A stretch of DNA of 64,000 bases from Haliclystus octoradiatus (lineage: Eukaryota > Cnidaria > Staurozoa > Stauromedusae > Haliclystidae): assembly GCA_916610825.1 (NCBI GenBank), contig OU744452.1, forward strand, positions 6,914,021-6,978,020, read 5' to 3'. This document shows positions 44,508 through 57,256 of this stretch, piece after piece. The notes under the pieces are model-generated. The model worked only from the letters and a program-made list of their open reading frames with translations, had not been told where the DNA came from and did not search any database. The position numbers were made by a program, and so were the translations under genes. The first letter of the stretch is position 1; the number at the start of each line of letters is the position of its first letter.

Positions 44508-45700
44508 TCACCAGGACACTGCGCGATCAATGATCATCCGCCATGTTTTTCGGTCATGTGTTAGTTCTTTAATCTCAAATGAGTATAATTTATGTTTCAT
44601 TATTGCACCAGTATTCGCATTTCTTTTACATATCTCAATGTTTAAAGCTCGTAAATCATTTTCAATGGTTTTCAGCCATGTGAGCTTGGGTCCTCCTCGT
44701 GGCTGAGGACAGAATTTCTCTGCCTCGAGCAAGGCCTTTCGTGCGGGTGTATCATTGGGTAGTCTTCTCAAATGGCCATACCAACTTAACCGTCTTGATT
44801 TTACCTCGATACTCCATGGCTTCTGTTATGTCATTGTATACTGCTTTTCATTTTCTATTTTGTCTTCCCATGTTACATTTAAAATTCTTCGTAATAATTT
44901 CCTTTGAAATATGTCTATTTGATTATTATGATTATTGTTAATTGTCCATAGCTCACAATTATAGAAAAATATACTTTCTACGTGTGTCTTAAATATCCTG
45001 ATCTTTGTTTTTATATTAACATTTTTGTTTTCGAATATGTATTTAAGTTGTTTATATGCATTAATTGCTAAAATTTTTCTTATATTTATATCTTTATTTG
45101 TGTCTAGTAAGCTACCCAAATATTTACAAGTTTTCCATTATTCTGAAACTGTCCCTCTTTTGATAGTGTATTCTTCGGTTTTTGCATTGTTCACTTGCAG
45201 ATTATAGGTTTGTAGAGCACCTGGTATTTCTCTTTTCAATCTTTCAGTATCTTGTTGGGTATTTGTAATGTAGTTAATATCATCAGCATACTGCTGGTCT
45301 ATGATTAGTCTATTATTTATTTCTTGGGTATATGAGTGATCATGAATATGTGATGGATTAACGATTGATTGTGTGTTTTTTAATACATGAGCTAAATAAA
45401 TTACAAATAATATTGGACTTAAGCAGTCTCCTTGCGGTACACCCACGTTGCTATTTATATCTTTACCTATCTTATCATTTATTTTAACTTTTAAGATTAC
45501 ATCTTAAATCAGTATTTTCATGATATGTATTTCGTCATTTTCAAGTATTTCTTTTAAAATATCAATCATTTTGTCTCTCTGAACAGTGTCAAAAGCTTTT
45601 GACATAAAACAAAAAACACGAAAATATTTCCGACGGCTACCATTTCGGATATACCTCCCTGCCATGTAAATGACTGCAAAACTGCTGAATCGGCACAAAT
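44508..45700 (-). pseudogene. Non-LTR retrotransposon (LINE) fragment
   Basis: Read on the minus strand from 45700: SKAFDTVQRDKMIDIL, GVPQGDCLSPILFVIYLA (45446 down), QQYADDIN (active-site ADD), then GSLLDTNKDINIRK, YNCELWTINN and LLRRILNVTWEDK (to 44826), and RRLPNDTPARKALLEAE with PRGGPKLTW (44771-44508). That is a reverse transcriptase palm, thumb and C-terminal region, of an RTE-like or related LINE. Frames change at least three times. A TGCATACATACATACG string just downstream may be the tail. The 5' part is missing. Confidence 0.78.
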
Positions 45701-46306
45701 CAAAATTACTAAAAATGACTCAAAAAATGGAGATAGTGTAATTGAAAACGAAACTAAACTTTTACTCAAATTATCAACGTTAGCCTACAAGAACAAGAGG
45801 TCAAACTTCTTATTATAACTTTGAACGATTATAGATCATTGGATTCAGGAATACTATTTACAAATTTTCAAATACAATAATCATTGATGATTGATATATA
45901 TGAGACAACACATGAAAAAGAAGATAGAGCCAGCCTACAACAAGCATAGGCCTAGCTCAGCCTCATTCACTCGCCACGGGTGTTTGAACCGTTCAAGGGG
46001 TTCAAACACTGAAGATATTAATTGTAAGTATCATAAATACATGCACGGTTTTGATTTAATTGAATTTGTTTTCGTTTGTAAGTTCATCATTAATCAATTT
46101 TTCTATGTTAGGCTTATCAACACAGATCTATATTTAACAAAAAAATGTCATATTCTAAATGTTTAATAATCTACTATATATAATAGGAAACATATCTTGT
46201 CCTCTTTGAACGGCGAATTGTTGGATCTTCTGATAGCGCTGGACGGACTTCCTCCACATACTACCGTCAATAGTAGTTTGGACAGCTACCTCGGACCCCC
46301 CCCCCG
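45701..46306. other. Right end of the 9.9-kb insertion
   Basis: AT-rich except for the last 100 bases before the poly-C end. The open frame 46197-46442 begins here and runs by chance into the MULE exon. Confidence 0.4.
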
Positions 46307-46598
46307 GGAACAGTGGATGACGACCCAATCCAACTGGTACGAAGGAGAAGCTATTGGAGTCCCGACCACAAATAACGCTGTCGAAGCAACTAATGCGGTC
46401 ATCAAGAAAGAGGGCACTTTCAGGGATCGTCTTCCAGTATGACAATTTCTGAAAGTATGCTTCGACATTGTTGAGAAATGGTCAAAAGAACGGAACGAGA
46501 CTGACCCAAATTTGAAAATCTTTTCATCAGAACCATCAATCACGCTAAAGACATGGACTGATGCTTACCAAAGCAAACTGTTGCTCTACGTTGATTAA
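46307..46598 (+). pseudogene. MULE transposase, C-terminal exon
   Basis: QWMTTQSNWYEGEAIGVPTT followed by NNAVEATNAVIKK, the conserved block with the catalytic Glu of MULE transposases, then an in-frame TGA (46440-46442), FLKVCFDIVEKWS and a stop at 46596-46598. Confidence 0.8.
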
Positions 46599-46859
46599 CA
46601 TATAGACACCGGTATTCAATATAGACATTTTGTTAAGAACTTTCTGAATGAAACACACGATATTAACACAAATAAGCTGTTAAGCAGCGAAAGAGTGAGT
46701 GGTAACCTCTGTATAGTGTGTAACTATATAGTGCCATATTTGCTACTACCACCAAGATCTGCACCAGAGACCGTTTCACCCAGGCTCACGCCAAAGGCTG
46801 CGTCACGATCCCCGCACACTATACAGACATGCGTAAGCTAGCTGTACTATAATGATTGT

Positions 46860-47290
46860 ACGTCCTTTGAAAATGTTAAGAAACTGCTAAATTGCTGCTA
46901 AAACAAATTGTCTTAATCTCAACTCCAAGCTTGCTGCGACAGAACAAAGATGTGACGTTGAACAATTATTTTGCTGCTGATAAAACCGGATGGTTGATAA
47001 TGGAAGGACTATTTGTTCGCTGAACAAGAAAGTCGCGCTTTGAATCAATTTGCTGCTGAAAATGATCAATTAACTGCTGAATTGGACTAATTTGCTGCAA
47101 TAAACACAATAAATTGTCGCTGAATTTTTCATTTGCTGATAAAATCAATTAGTTGCTAATGGAATGATCATTTGTTCGCAGGATACAAAGATGGCGTTTC
47201 TAATCAATTTGCCGCGGAAATGAATCAGTTAGCTGCTGAATAAATCTAATTTGTCGGAACTCTTTTGTCGCGGCGTTTAATCCATGCCAT
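46860..47290 (+). repeat. TTTGCTGC/TTTGTCGC array (copy 2)
   Basis: About fifteen degenerate units such as TTTGCTGCTGAAAATGATCA and ATTAACTGCTGAATT; the array ends GTCGCGGCGTTTAATCCATG, as in copy 1 (14960-15233). No inverted left arm is visible here, so it may be a truncated element or one with a very distant partner. Confidence 0.55.
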
Positions 47291-49916
47291 ATTCTTTTGC
47301 GTGAAAAAACTCTATACTTAGGGAAAGAAATCAAATCAATTAGCAAATAGTTTCGCCAAATGTGTTAGCTTTTGTGGAAACGAACAATATTTTAAAGCTT
47401 TCTCGATTAAACCAGAAACTCTATACTGTTTATGTGTGTTGTTTGATCTTCCTTTCACTAAGAGGCAACAAAGCATTGAAGCAGAAACAACAACCATATT
47501 TTATCAACTGAAAGACGTCAGTATATAAGAGGACATCATTCATATCTTCTTATACTAATAATACTGTCTGTTTGTATATCACTATATTTCTATATTTCGA
47601 TATTTCTGTGTCTGTCCGCTACTTATGTACGTCTTACTGGCGAAATAATACAGATAATTCGTTGTCGGGAAATTATGCAAACATTTGTATATATGGTTAG
47701 GAAAGCGGTATTAATCAAAGGGAGTATGTCTTTGATGTACTTTTTCCGTCTGAAGTGGTTTGGTTGGTGCACACGATTTCTCACGCAATCAAGTAAATAC
47801 GGAGTTTCTATATAAATTCTATACTATAGTCTTCGTTTATTATTATGCTGCATCAATTATTTTAAGGATATTATCCATAATAAAAGCTACCCCATTTCAT
47901 AAACAATCTCAACATCAAATAACGAAGCCAACTTCAGTTATCGATTTAATATACAATTCTTTTTATCACAGTACCTTTATAGTAATAAGTAATAAGTTTC
48001 TGTTCAATGGCAGTATTTCAATGACATTATATAGTACAGCACAGTAAAGAAATCTAAATAATGATTCTGAAAGGTACAGAGTCAAATACATACAAAAACG
48101 GATGAATAGGCATAAAAGACGATAGTTACAAAATTCAAATCATTGATGTGAATAAATCAAAACATACTAAGCGATAGCATATCTTCAAACGCGCAATAAA
48201 TACATATCTGATTTATCTGATATTGCATGTTGTAACATTGTTATGAACATGCTCCGCTAACAAATACAATTTATATGTAGTACATAGTCTACATATTGAG
48301 CTTTATACCGTTTGATGAAATGCTTGTATGTAAAATTAAAAGATAGGTCATTACTCATCCAAAATATAATTCTTGAAAATTAATTTAATGTCTTTATTTA
48401 ACATTTGTGAACTTACCGTTGAACAATAAATAATTGACAATAGCCATCAAGTCTACATTATAACTTGTAAATCAAGTTTCCTTTTTAATAAAATGCAGCA
48501 GATATTCAACTCAGCTCAGTATGTCAAGAAAAAAACATTAGGCATAGATAGCATTGCAGCATATTACTCTTCTGATAAAAAAGTAATGAGGATTTTGACA
48601 AAAATATCTCAGCATATATCGTTCTTTATCCCATCTTCACGATTAAATATTGCAAATACTAATGCGAGCCGAACTTCAGAGCAGGGTATAATTCATAAAT
48701 TGTCCACTAAAATCATGCAGTTATTTTTCTTCTTATAGTTAACAGCCAGTAAATATATGCTCATAGTTGTTGTTGGAATAATTCTTGTTGTAAAATATAC
48801 CATAACAAATCCATTAAAGCTGACAGGATAACCATGCCGTTGTGAATCATTATTTGCCATTTTTCATGTTTCGCTACGGTAGCAGAGCATCGGTCAGAGA
48901 TTATCTTTCTCTGCTAAGATATCTTTCTCCATTTGTCAGATTGTTCCTCAAATGTGCTATCTGGAATACAAGTAAAGGGAAATTATGAGATGATTATAGA
49001 AGTCAAAAATCACAATAATAATCTACAGCGATAGCAACACTGAACGATTAAGATATAACCCTATAATCACATTAATCTATTAAAAATACATTTAATCATT
49101 AGTGTCTCTGATTTAATAACAACTTTGCAACGAAACACAAATGATCAAATTTGAATTTGATATTTATACCCAGTATTCACGACAGAATGCAAATTGTAAA
49201 AATCATTGCTATAATAGTGATCAGACCTAGCAATTTCGTTGTAAACTCACCTTATTGAGCTTGAAAATAAATTGATACTTTTGACATCATCAGTTTTTCC
49301 GTCCAGATATAAAGCGAAGGATGATTACCACCAGTAGTTACATGAGTTAAAACCATAGTAAACGAATCGATTTTGTAAAAACATGCCTAAATATCAGCAG
49401 CAACACTTTGCGACCGCTACCAAACGCTGTTGAAGTGAAAAGAGAGATATTTGCGTGTGCACCATCGAAGACGTTGCATAGTGAAAGTCGACATAGTCGG
49501 CAGCAACTGTGCGGCACCTTCTGATCATGAATGGCAGTCTCTTGAGACATATACCGCTTTCCTAACCATATATTCTAGTGAATATGGTTTTATGATAAAT
49601 AATGAAAATAATACAAAATACTGAATTGCATTGAATTATTAGAATAACTAAAACCAACAAAATATGTTTTGAAGAATCAAAGCATCGTATGGTGAAATAA
49701 ACAATCTAGAGCAGGACAAAAACGCTTTGAAAATTAGACAGAGTTTAGATCTTTACTTTATTAATGAAAAAAAATGCAGTTCATAATTTCATATTTACAA
49801 ACAAACATTTCATATCTTTTCAAATAATGGCTTTAATATATAAATTGTAGGAACATTGATAAAGCAATCTGATTTGTAATCAAAGCTACGTTGGTAAGTG
49901 TTTGTATAAACAATCT
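47291..49916. other. No gene seen
   Basis: AT-rich. A perfect 22-bp inverted repeat is at 47690-47711 and 49551-49572; the rest has no recognisable content. Confidence 0.4.
47690..49572. repeat. Interval bounded by a perfect 22-bp inverted repeat
   Basis: TATATGGTTAGGAAAGCGGT with AT at the end, inverted at 49551-49572. The enclosed 1.84 kb is non-coding. The repeats could be the ends of a non-autonomous transposon, but the edges give no clean target duplication. Confidence 0.45.
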
Positions 49917-50441
49917 AGCGCGGGCACAAACTATAACGACCAGATACGGTACTGAACGTTCGAAAATTGTGATTGGTGAAATAACGGCCATTATGTTTGT
50001 TGCCCATTTTGCGCTCCTCGTGCTCTCAGCGTTTAGGCAAATGCGGAACTTACCTCGTATGCTAACGCCTTATTTTGATTAAAATGTAGTTCTTTTATGC
50101 AAATGCTACGCTGGATTGGGGATATATAATATTTCAACACCATCGTTAAGGTTAAAATGTGTGGTTTTGCCTACGGTTGTCTAAAATAATATGCAACAAT
50201 ACCATTTGTTGTGGTTGAAAATGCATCTCACTTTGTTCGATAAAGTCATAGAATGCCAAACATTGATCACACTTTGTCAAAGAAGTCACAAATTCACTAG
50301 TCACCAGCAGGAAGGTAGGAACACATTTTAATTGTTCATTCAAATAAACTGATGCTAAACTGACAATCAAGTGATGGATATTTTTATAACATTTTCCCAC
50401 AATTTAACTATCTACTACAACTACGTTATTTAGGCTATTTT

Positions 50442-51652
50442 TAGCCTGCTCGCAGACTCACTGTCAAAATGTAAACTTGGCAAACAGTAGAGTATGCTAA
50501 CTCGATAACAAAAGTTTCCTTAGCTGAATCAGCACGGGGTGTGGAAATTGGCTGCCGCGCTTTCGCTAAGAATGCTTGGCCACGAAAGTCAAGCCCAGAA
50601 AAAGACCAATGACTCCAATCATATTATTATTGATTTACTTGAAACTCATTTACAGTTAGTATTTCACAATTAATTTTAGGGAAGATATCTAGCTTTCAAT
50701 AAATCTGAAATTCGACTTTGAAGGAGCAAAAATGACCAGCAGGCGCTACGCACTTAGGATCACATGCACGCTTATTGTTATATGACAATGTTCATTGTTG
50801 ACATGAATTTTATTACAAGTTAGGCCTGCGTATAACAATTGTTTCAAAGCGAGACGGTTGAATTACGCTAAGCATAAATTCAACTTGTGCTCGCAGCGGT
50901 CGCCGGTCAATTTTGCCCCTTTAACATCAGTAATGATTAAATGGTCTACTGCATTGATTCATGCTTCATCGGAATTAAACTCGAGCCGCTACGAATTTGA
51001 ATTAGCCGCGTGATAGACTTATTTTGTCGAACGAACGAAGCAAATATAGAGTAATCATAATGAAAATAAGAAGACGGCGAAAAACAGTGGCTCAACAATA
51101 GGTTCCTTTCTATAGCCATTAAATACTGTATAAATACTGCGGCTGAACTAAAGTGTTTGTTGTTTGTTGAAATATTCCTTGCCATGTTGTTTTCGTGTCG
51201 CGCCTCTCCTCTTCTAATAGCTTTTAGATAAAAACGGTATCCAAAACATTTCATACATTTATGAGACTAATCAGAGATATAACTAAAAATAATTGATGCA
51301 ATTACGACAGTTAATGGTCCCAACACGTCTTGGAAATGATATTAATTCTCAATTCTTGGCATTGAAGTTTATCACAAATGTTCCAAACGATTTCGATAGG
51401 TACGAAGTTTTCTGAAAAATTGCAAGGAAGGGGAGCTATTGCAGCCTAGCCCACAAAACCTCTCTTTGAAATACTCTTCCCTGATTCGTCGCCAGAAAAT
51501 CTTGGCGTCGAACCACAGCCCTTGTAGGACAATAGTTTTTACACCTTTCCACGCCCCGTGCTGATTCAGCAAAGGCAAGCTTTTGACCTCGAGTTAGCAG
51601 ACTCTACTGTTTACGAAATTTACATTTTGACAGTGAGTCTGTGAGCAGGCTA
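50442..51652. mobile_element. MULE-type MITE nested in the P element
   Basis: Inverted repeats of about 115 bp start TAGCCTGCTCGCAGACTCAC and continue through TGTCAAAATGTAAA. A perfect 9-bp duplication GGCTATTTT (50433-50441, 51653-51661) flanks it. 9-bp duplications and long inverted repeats are features of Mutator-like elements. 1211 bp, no gene. Confidence 0.9.
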
Positions 51653-51659
51653 GGCTATT

Positions 51660-54600
51660 TTAGACAGCGTTTAATTTGTTCAATTTCTTAATTAAGGTTC
51701 TCGACCCTTTAGACCGTTTTCTTGCCTGATTAAAGAATTTAACCTGGTGATGTAATCTTATTATAGCAAATTTATTAATAATAATGTTCAACACTTCTGG
51801 AAAATGTCCACACGATTGCTTTGAACTCAAGGTTGCTTTCTCTTTCTGATTTTGATAGCAGTGGGCAATCCTTTTTGCTCGATTTCCTTGTTTTATAAAT
51901 ATTTTGTCCTTTAGGTAACCCCTGAAATGGTTTTCGAAATCTTTTCCTAGTTTAAGAATATCACCAGAAACATGAATCAAAGTGCCAGGAGTATATTCTT
52001 TATCATTAATAAATATATGGGTGTTACCTTTTTCTCCGAATATGATTGACTTGCACTTATCACATTTTTTAATTACTAACTTAGCTGCTGAGCCCAACAT
52101 GTATGCAACTGATGCATCATTCGGTAGCTGTTTCTAAATTGATGTCGACATTTTCCATGATATCAAAGTTATCATCTTCTTCTGTTTCTTCTGCAGCTGG
52201 AGTAAACTTGTTTGTGGCGTCCAGACATTCAACAGTGCTAACTGTGGCCTCTTGGCTGGATTGTATAGTTCTTGCTCACAGTTAGCATTTCTAGACACGT
52301 CAATAAATTCACTGATATTTATGGAGCATGCCATTTTTTAATTGCACTAGCATACTGACTGCAATCAGGATGATTATCAGCCATTATGCGAGCGTATTAC
52401 ACTATGTGCACTTTCGACATGGTCTTGAATAAGTTTTCTAGTGCAAATAAAATCCATTGCTTGTTTTTTCAATAGTAGGCATTTTGCCAATCCCTACAGG
52501 GACAATAAATACAATGTCCAACCATCAAGGAAAGGGTGGTTGTCGGTGAATCTTTTGGAGTATAAAGGGATAGGATTCCACGAATTTACAAACTCTCTAT
52601 ATTTTTTTATATGCTCAAGCTGAACTAGTATGTTTGATCTGGATATAGGTGGTGCTGTTGAATTAAAAGATATTGAATTAGTGTCCCACATCTTGTTCAT
52701 CATTGACGCAAAATCAGCGGTATCCAATGCTTCTGGTGGCATGGAACCATTCCGAACCAGTTGTTTAATGGTTGCAGCAGCTGAATTAGATTGAACTTGC
52801 GATGCTAATTTGACTTTCATATTTTAAAACTGGGTAAACTGAAATGCGTGTCAGAATCGATTAATTTGACAACAATCAATTCCATAGGCTTGCATCAGGT
52901 GGCACCATTTGGCACACTTGGAATTGCTGTTTTCATTGTCATCAAGTTTGAACTGTAATTTAAAATTATGATATCTGATTACGAAAATAGCTTTATTTGT
53001 ATTGTGTAATGAATAAAATAATGAAAAACTTCTTAGCTATTTATATAAGTCTTACGTCATACCATAATATTGTAACGTCGTAAATTATTCCTTGTACTTT
53101 TCACCAGATGAGGAGGATTGGGCATTACGAACACAGGCTGATTAGGCAAGAGAGGATTTTGGAAACAAGGCTTTTCAGGACTTACAATTTTTTCCATGGC
53201 CCATTGCGTGGACTCCTGAACTGATATGAAGGCGCACACCTAAAAAATGATGATGTTTAGTAGTAGGTAAGATTCAAACATGAAACTGTTCAAGTTTATT
53301 TATAATATTTATTGGCATTTACTCATTAAATCTTAAGCACTCACAAAAAATCCAATTTCAGTTAATATTTGAGCTGCGTCAAACAGTATTTCTTTGTTTG
53401 CGATTGTGTGATTTTATGGCGCAGATAGAAGTATCCTAGAAATGGTTTCCATTTTAAACGAACTCCTCGTAACATAAGTAACAATCCTTGGTCTGCTACA
53501 ACACATTGTTTGCCATATTTCGCCAGATCAACAAACTCTGTTATTCCATCTTAGGTATCATTATATTTCAATCGCTCACTGAGGGACATTCCATCCGCTC
53601 AGAGTGTGATGTACCTTTTAAATGTTCAATTACATCATCATCATATCTTTATTAGTTAATATTTGTTACATTTATTGTAACAGATCAAATTTTCTCTACT
53701 CACCTTTCAGAAGTGTCTAGAGCAGAAATTCGTATTTTCATCATCTCGATCATTCTTGCACAAATCCCTGGCTGGATATAATTGAAACATACACTGCCAA
53801 CACTTGTATATTATTATTAACATTACAAATAACATGTTGATTAATGATACTTTAATGTAATATTGACCAGTTAAACATGTATCTGATCAACATACGCACA
53901 TGACCACTTGAGAAGGTTTAGACTTTCTGCAAGTATAATACCTTTTGAAAAACGCCCCAGTATTGACGTTTGATTGTTCTTGGAGATGGTAGCCGGAAAA
54001 AATTTGTAAGGGTTTGATATGCAGCAGGACTGCGGAAGTAAACTGCCATGGCCATTGTTAACGCATTCTTATCGTTTGCCCATTTATAGCCACGTGTCTT
54101 GGAACACTGTCAATATACCATAATATTGTGTAATCAACTTTAAAACAGAGAGAATTCAAGTAAAATTAAAGCTGTAATCAACAATAATTGATTTTAACAT
54201 CTTTACCGAGAGTTGTGCTATAAATATGGCGTGTGCGACTACTGGTAGTTTTGTAAAGATATCATTAAGCACTGTATCACTTTCAATTTCATGGTCTTTC
54301 TTTATTTTCCCTATCGCGATTGAAGTACAAAGCAATTTAATCATTTACAAATTAATCGATTATATACTCTCATCAGTAGTTTAAATTGTTTTTGTTTTAA
54401 AACATTACTGTTAACGATAACTATCCAAAAATACCTAAAGCACTTACTCATTCCTTCCTGGAGAATATGAAGTTGCTTATTTGCACGAGCCAACATCATT
54501 TCTGCTTTTTGCCTTGAATAAATGAATGCATGTGTTTTCTTATTTATAATACCATGTTACACCACATTAGAAGAAAATCATTTGGTACATTGCAGAATGA

Positions 54601-55218
54601 ATTACCTGCAAATTCTTTCCGAGATTAATTGTATTTTTATAGATCTTATTTCTTCTGAACAGGTGACCCCGCCTACTTTTGGTTACTTGAAAATCATTTG
54701 AGTTTGTTGACAAACAATCATTTGAAAGACGTGGTTGTTTAGAAGCTGATACTTCCGCTTCAGAATTGTATGATGGTAAATTCCTTTCGATATCTCTATA
54801 TTATATATTACTATGTGACAAGTTGAGTTTGTACTGTCAATAAGGGTGGTCGGTACAGCGTTTGGTAGGAGGCGACTAGATAAAATGTCGTTTCTGTTGC
54901 AATATGCAAACTCTTCAATATGTACCGAGCACACCCTTCTCTTTGCAACATTATCTATTGTCAAATCGGTGCTTCCAAGTTTCACTAACCATTCCTCTAA
55001 TCTATGTCAACAAAAATCAAATGTTTATGTAAGTTACAGTTCAAAATAATCAATCTTGATGATTCAAAGGTAGAAGTGTCATACATAGCTTGCTCCTTTG
55101 GGGAAGTGTGCCAATGCACTGTCTTGCCCGTTCTGATATCTACACGATTATTCGAATAACGGTTTTTGCAGCCAAGTGCCACACGAACTTTTTCTCTTGT
55201 TATTTGCCATTGACACAT
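51660..55218 (-). pseudogene. P-element (THAP9-like) transposase, multi-exon
   Basis: Minus strand, from ATG at 55216-55218. THAP zinc finger in two exons: CQWQITREKVRVALGCKNR to about 55070, then EWLVKLGS...RRVCSVHI...AVPT (about 55000-54840), with the C-x-C...C-x2-H ligands. A helical block is near 54530-54455. RSPAAYQTL and FRLPSPRT (about 54050-53960), DGMSLSERLKYN (about 53590), NPPHLVKSTRNN (about 53110), KVKLASQVQSNSAA (52815 down), LENLF (about 52435) and GSAAKLVIKKCDKC (52095 down) appear in the order of P transposases and THAP9. In-frame stops are near 53553 and 52400. The protein would cut and paste the element. Exact exon borders are not all fixed. Confidence 0.78.
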
Positions 55219-55401
55219 TAAACATCGTAAAAATTGCAGAAAAAGTTATTTATCGTATTTTCCGTTACGATTTTAGCGCGAAATCGCAGCCAGGTCATCG
55301 GGGGCGGCAAACATAATGGCCGCCGAGAACAATTGAATTCGAAAATACAATGAATTCGACTTTTAGTGCCGTATCTGGTCATTATAATCTGTGAGCGCGG
55401 G

Positions 55402-57250
55402 GCACAAAAATATAAAGCGTCGGCGTTCGAAAAATTCGAAAAAAAATTAAGATTTGATGAGACTTTGAAGAGTATACAGAGAAGTTTTAATTCTGAGTTA
55501 ATCAAAACATTGTACAAGAGTGTTTATATAATTCATAATTGAATGTAAAGATGTGAACAGTTTGGTTTACGAGAGGGCAGGTTTTCATTTTCAGATTTTA
55601 TTTCCATAATTAACGAAAGAGTTTTAAATGTTATTATAATTCAGATTTCATTACGTACGTTGTCCGGCAATAAGAACAAGACACCGTAGTTTGCTACAGT
55701 TTAGGAATGTAAAATAATTTGTCTTGTTTTAATTATTCCTCATCAACATTTAATGAAGCTTAATAAAATGATATATAATTCAACAAATTTAAACTGAATT
55801 GAAAATAAAGCGTATGATTTGTGATCAATAATAATTACAATATTTCTAGCGTTCAAAAATAGCTTTCAACTTAAAAAACACAAAAACAAAACCAAAAAAC
55901 ATACTAGCATGGATATGAGTATAACAAACCTTGTGTTACAAAAATAAAAAGAAAAAAATGTTGCATATAATAATCGATCACAGCAAACATTATTTATTAA
56001 AATATAACTTACCATTTTCCAAATAATATACAAATAATTATTACGAGTGACATAATCTCCAACAGCATTTATATACATACTACTATATCGCAACCATACT
56101 TCATCGAAGAAGAATATAAACTCGATAAGAATAAAATATTTAATTTAGTTGTCTTTAATTCGAAATAATTCAGACGAAGATAGATTTCATGTTGCGATCA
56201 AATGCATAGTACAGTAGATTCATTTTCTATATAAGTAAATCCTTTTCATCATACATCATAACATGAGCAATTTAAATATTACCATCGGCTATGGTATTTA
56301 TATATCTTTAAAGCTGCACTAAACGTTTCCACTCTATAAATCATCGCGTCCGTTTCGAGAAATTCTGAATAAATATGCATGTCACGAATCTGGCAAAATG
56401 AGTTGTTTTCGTTCTTCTATCAAAACAACTAATTTATTCATAATCGTCTTTTCTTTCATTCTACATCTGTAAGGTATTATAAATAGCGCGTAGAAATGTT
56501 GACAACAAGATGAATATCAATATCGAATTATTATAGCCATTTATTATAGGGTTTTTATTTCATTGAAAATTTGACAACAAGAAGCACTATGAGGCTCATT
56601 TTTCACATCCTTTTTAACTTATAAAATTCTATTTTCAACGAACTGTTAGTATTTTGATAGACTGCCATGGAAATCACAGGCCTACTTGCTGAGATTGTTA
56701 AGATCAAAATTATATAGGTACATATACTATCATATGATAATGTTATGAGATGTAATATATATATTTGAAGATTTGTGAATCCGAACTGAACGCGATCCGA
56801 TCGTGTCTTCGGGTCGGATCGGATTCAGAGTGCTTTCTCATGGATAATTTCAGATTTCGAAATTTGCCTGAGTTTTAATTTGCAATAATTAGTGTGTTCT
56901 AACTTCCTTTCAGCACATCAAATAAAGTTTTTCTATGTATATATAGCTACGTTAAATGCATAAAATTTGCTGGCGGCCTTTGCGCTTGGTCTTCAAATAT
57001 GCACTGATTCACACGACTAGCCTGGGAAATTGCATTCACTTTTTAACTTTAAGCCTGCATCACGAATATTAAGAATTGAACGAGTTGAAACTTGAAAATC
57101 TAAACAAGTCCGGCAATTTATTATTTCCTCAGTCTCAGCAGTGAAACGAAATAAAATATAATTATCAATGGTAATTCACAAGATTAAAAATTAATCCTAC
57201 AATATAGCTAGCATAAATTTGAAATACAATCCCCTAAGTCTATCTCTGGC
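55402..57250. other. No gene seen
   Basis: Strongly AT-rich. A short TA run is near 56755. No repeat boundary or gene is apparent. Confidence 0.45.
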
Positions 57251-57256
57251 TCTACA

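Larger units (their letters stand above)
36404..46306. mobile_element. 9.9-kb insertion into the MULE, 9-bp duplication
   Basis: GGAACAGTG occurs at 36395-36403 and again at 46307-46315, and joining the two restores an unbroken MULE reading frame, so everything between was inserted. The left end is CCCGGGGGGTAACTCC, the right end ACCCCCCCCCCG, which makes only a short C/G-rich inverted repeat. Inside are a decayed DDE-like transposase gene (37628-43344), a pogo-type element, another G-rich repeat and a LINE fragment. The 9-bp duplication fits MULE-type or hAT-distant elements; the actual superfamily is not settled. Confidence 0.65.
49925..55393 (-). mobile_element. P-element-like transposon
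   Basis: Ends CACAAACTATAACGACCAGA and (complement of the right end) CACAGATTATAATGACCAGA form inverted repeats that extend through TACGG; an internal GGCCATTATGTTTG is also shared in inverse. AGCGCGGG flanks the element on both sides (49917-49924, 55394-55401), the 8-bp duplication typical of P transposase. The minus strand carries a THAP-domain transposase (51660-55218). Nested at 50442-51652 is a MULE-type MITE. Length without the MITE is about 4.25 kb. Confidence 0.9.

Noticed and set aside
46197..46306. Extra MULE coding sequence before the C-terminal exon
   Set aside because: The 9-bp duplication shows these bases belong to the insertion; the frame runs through by chance.
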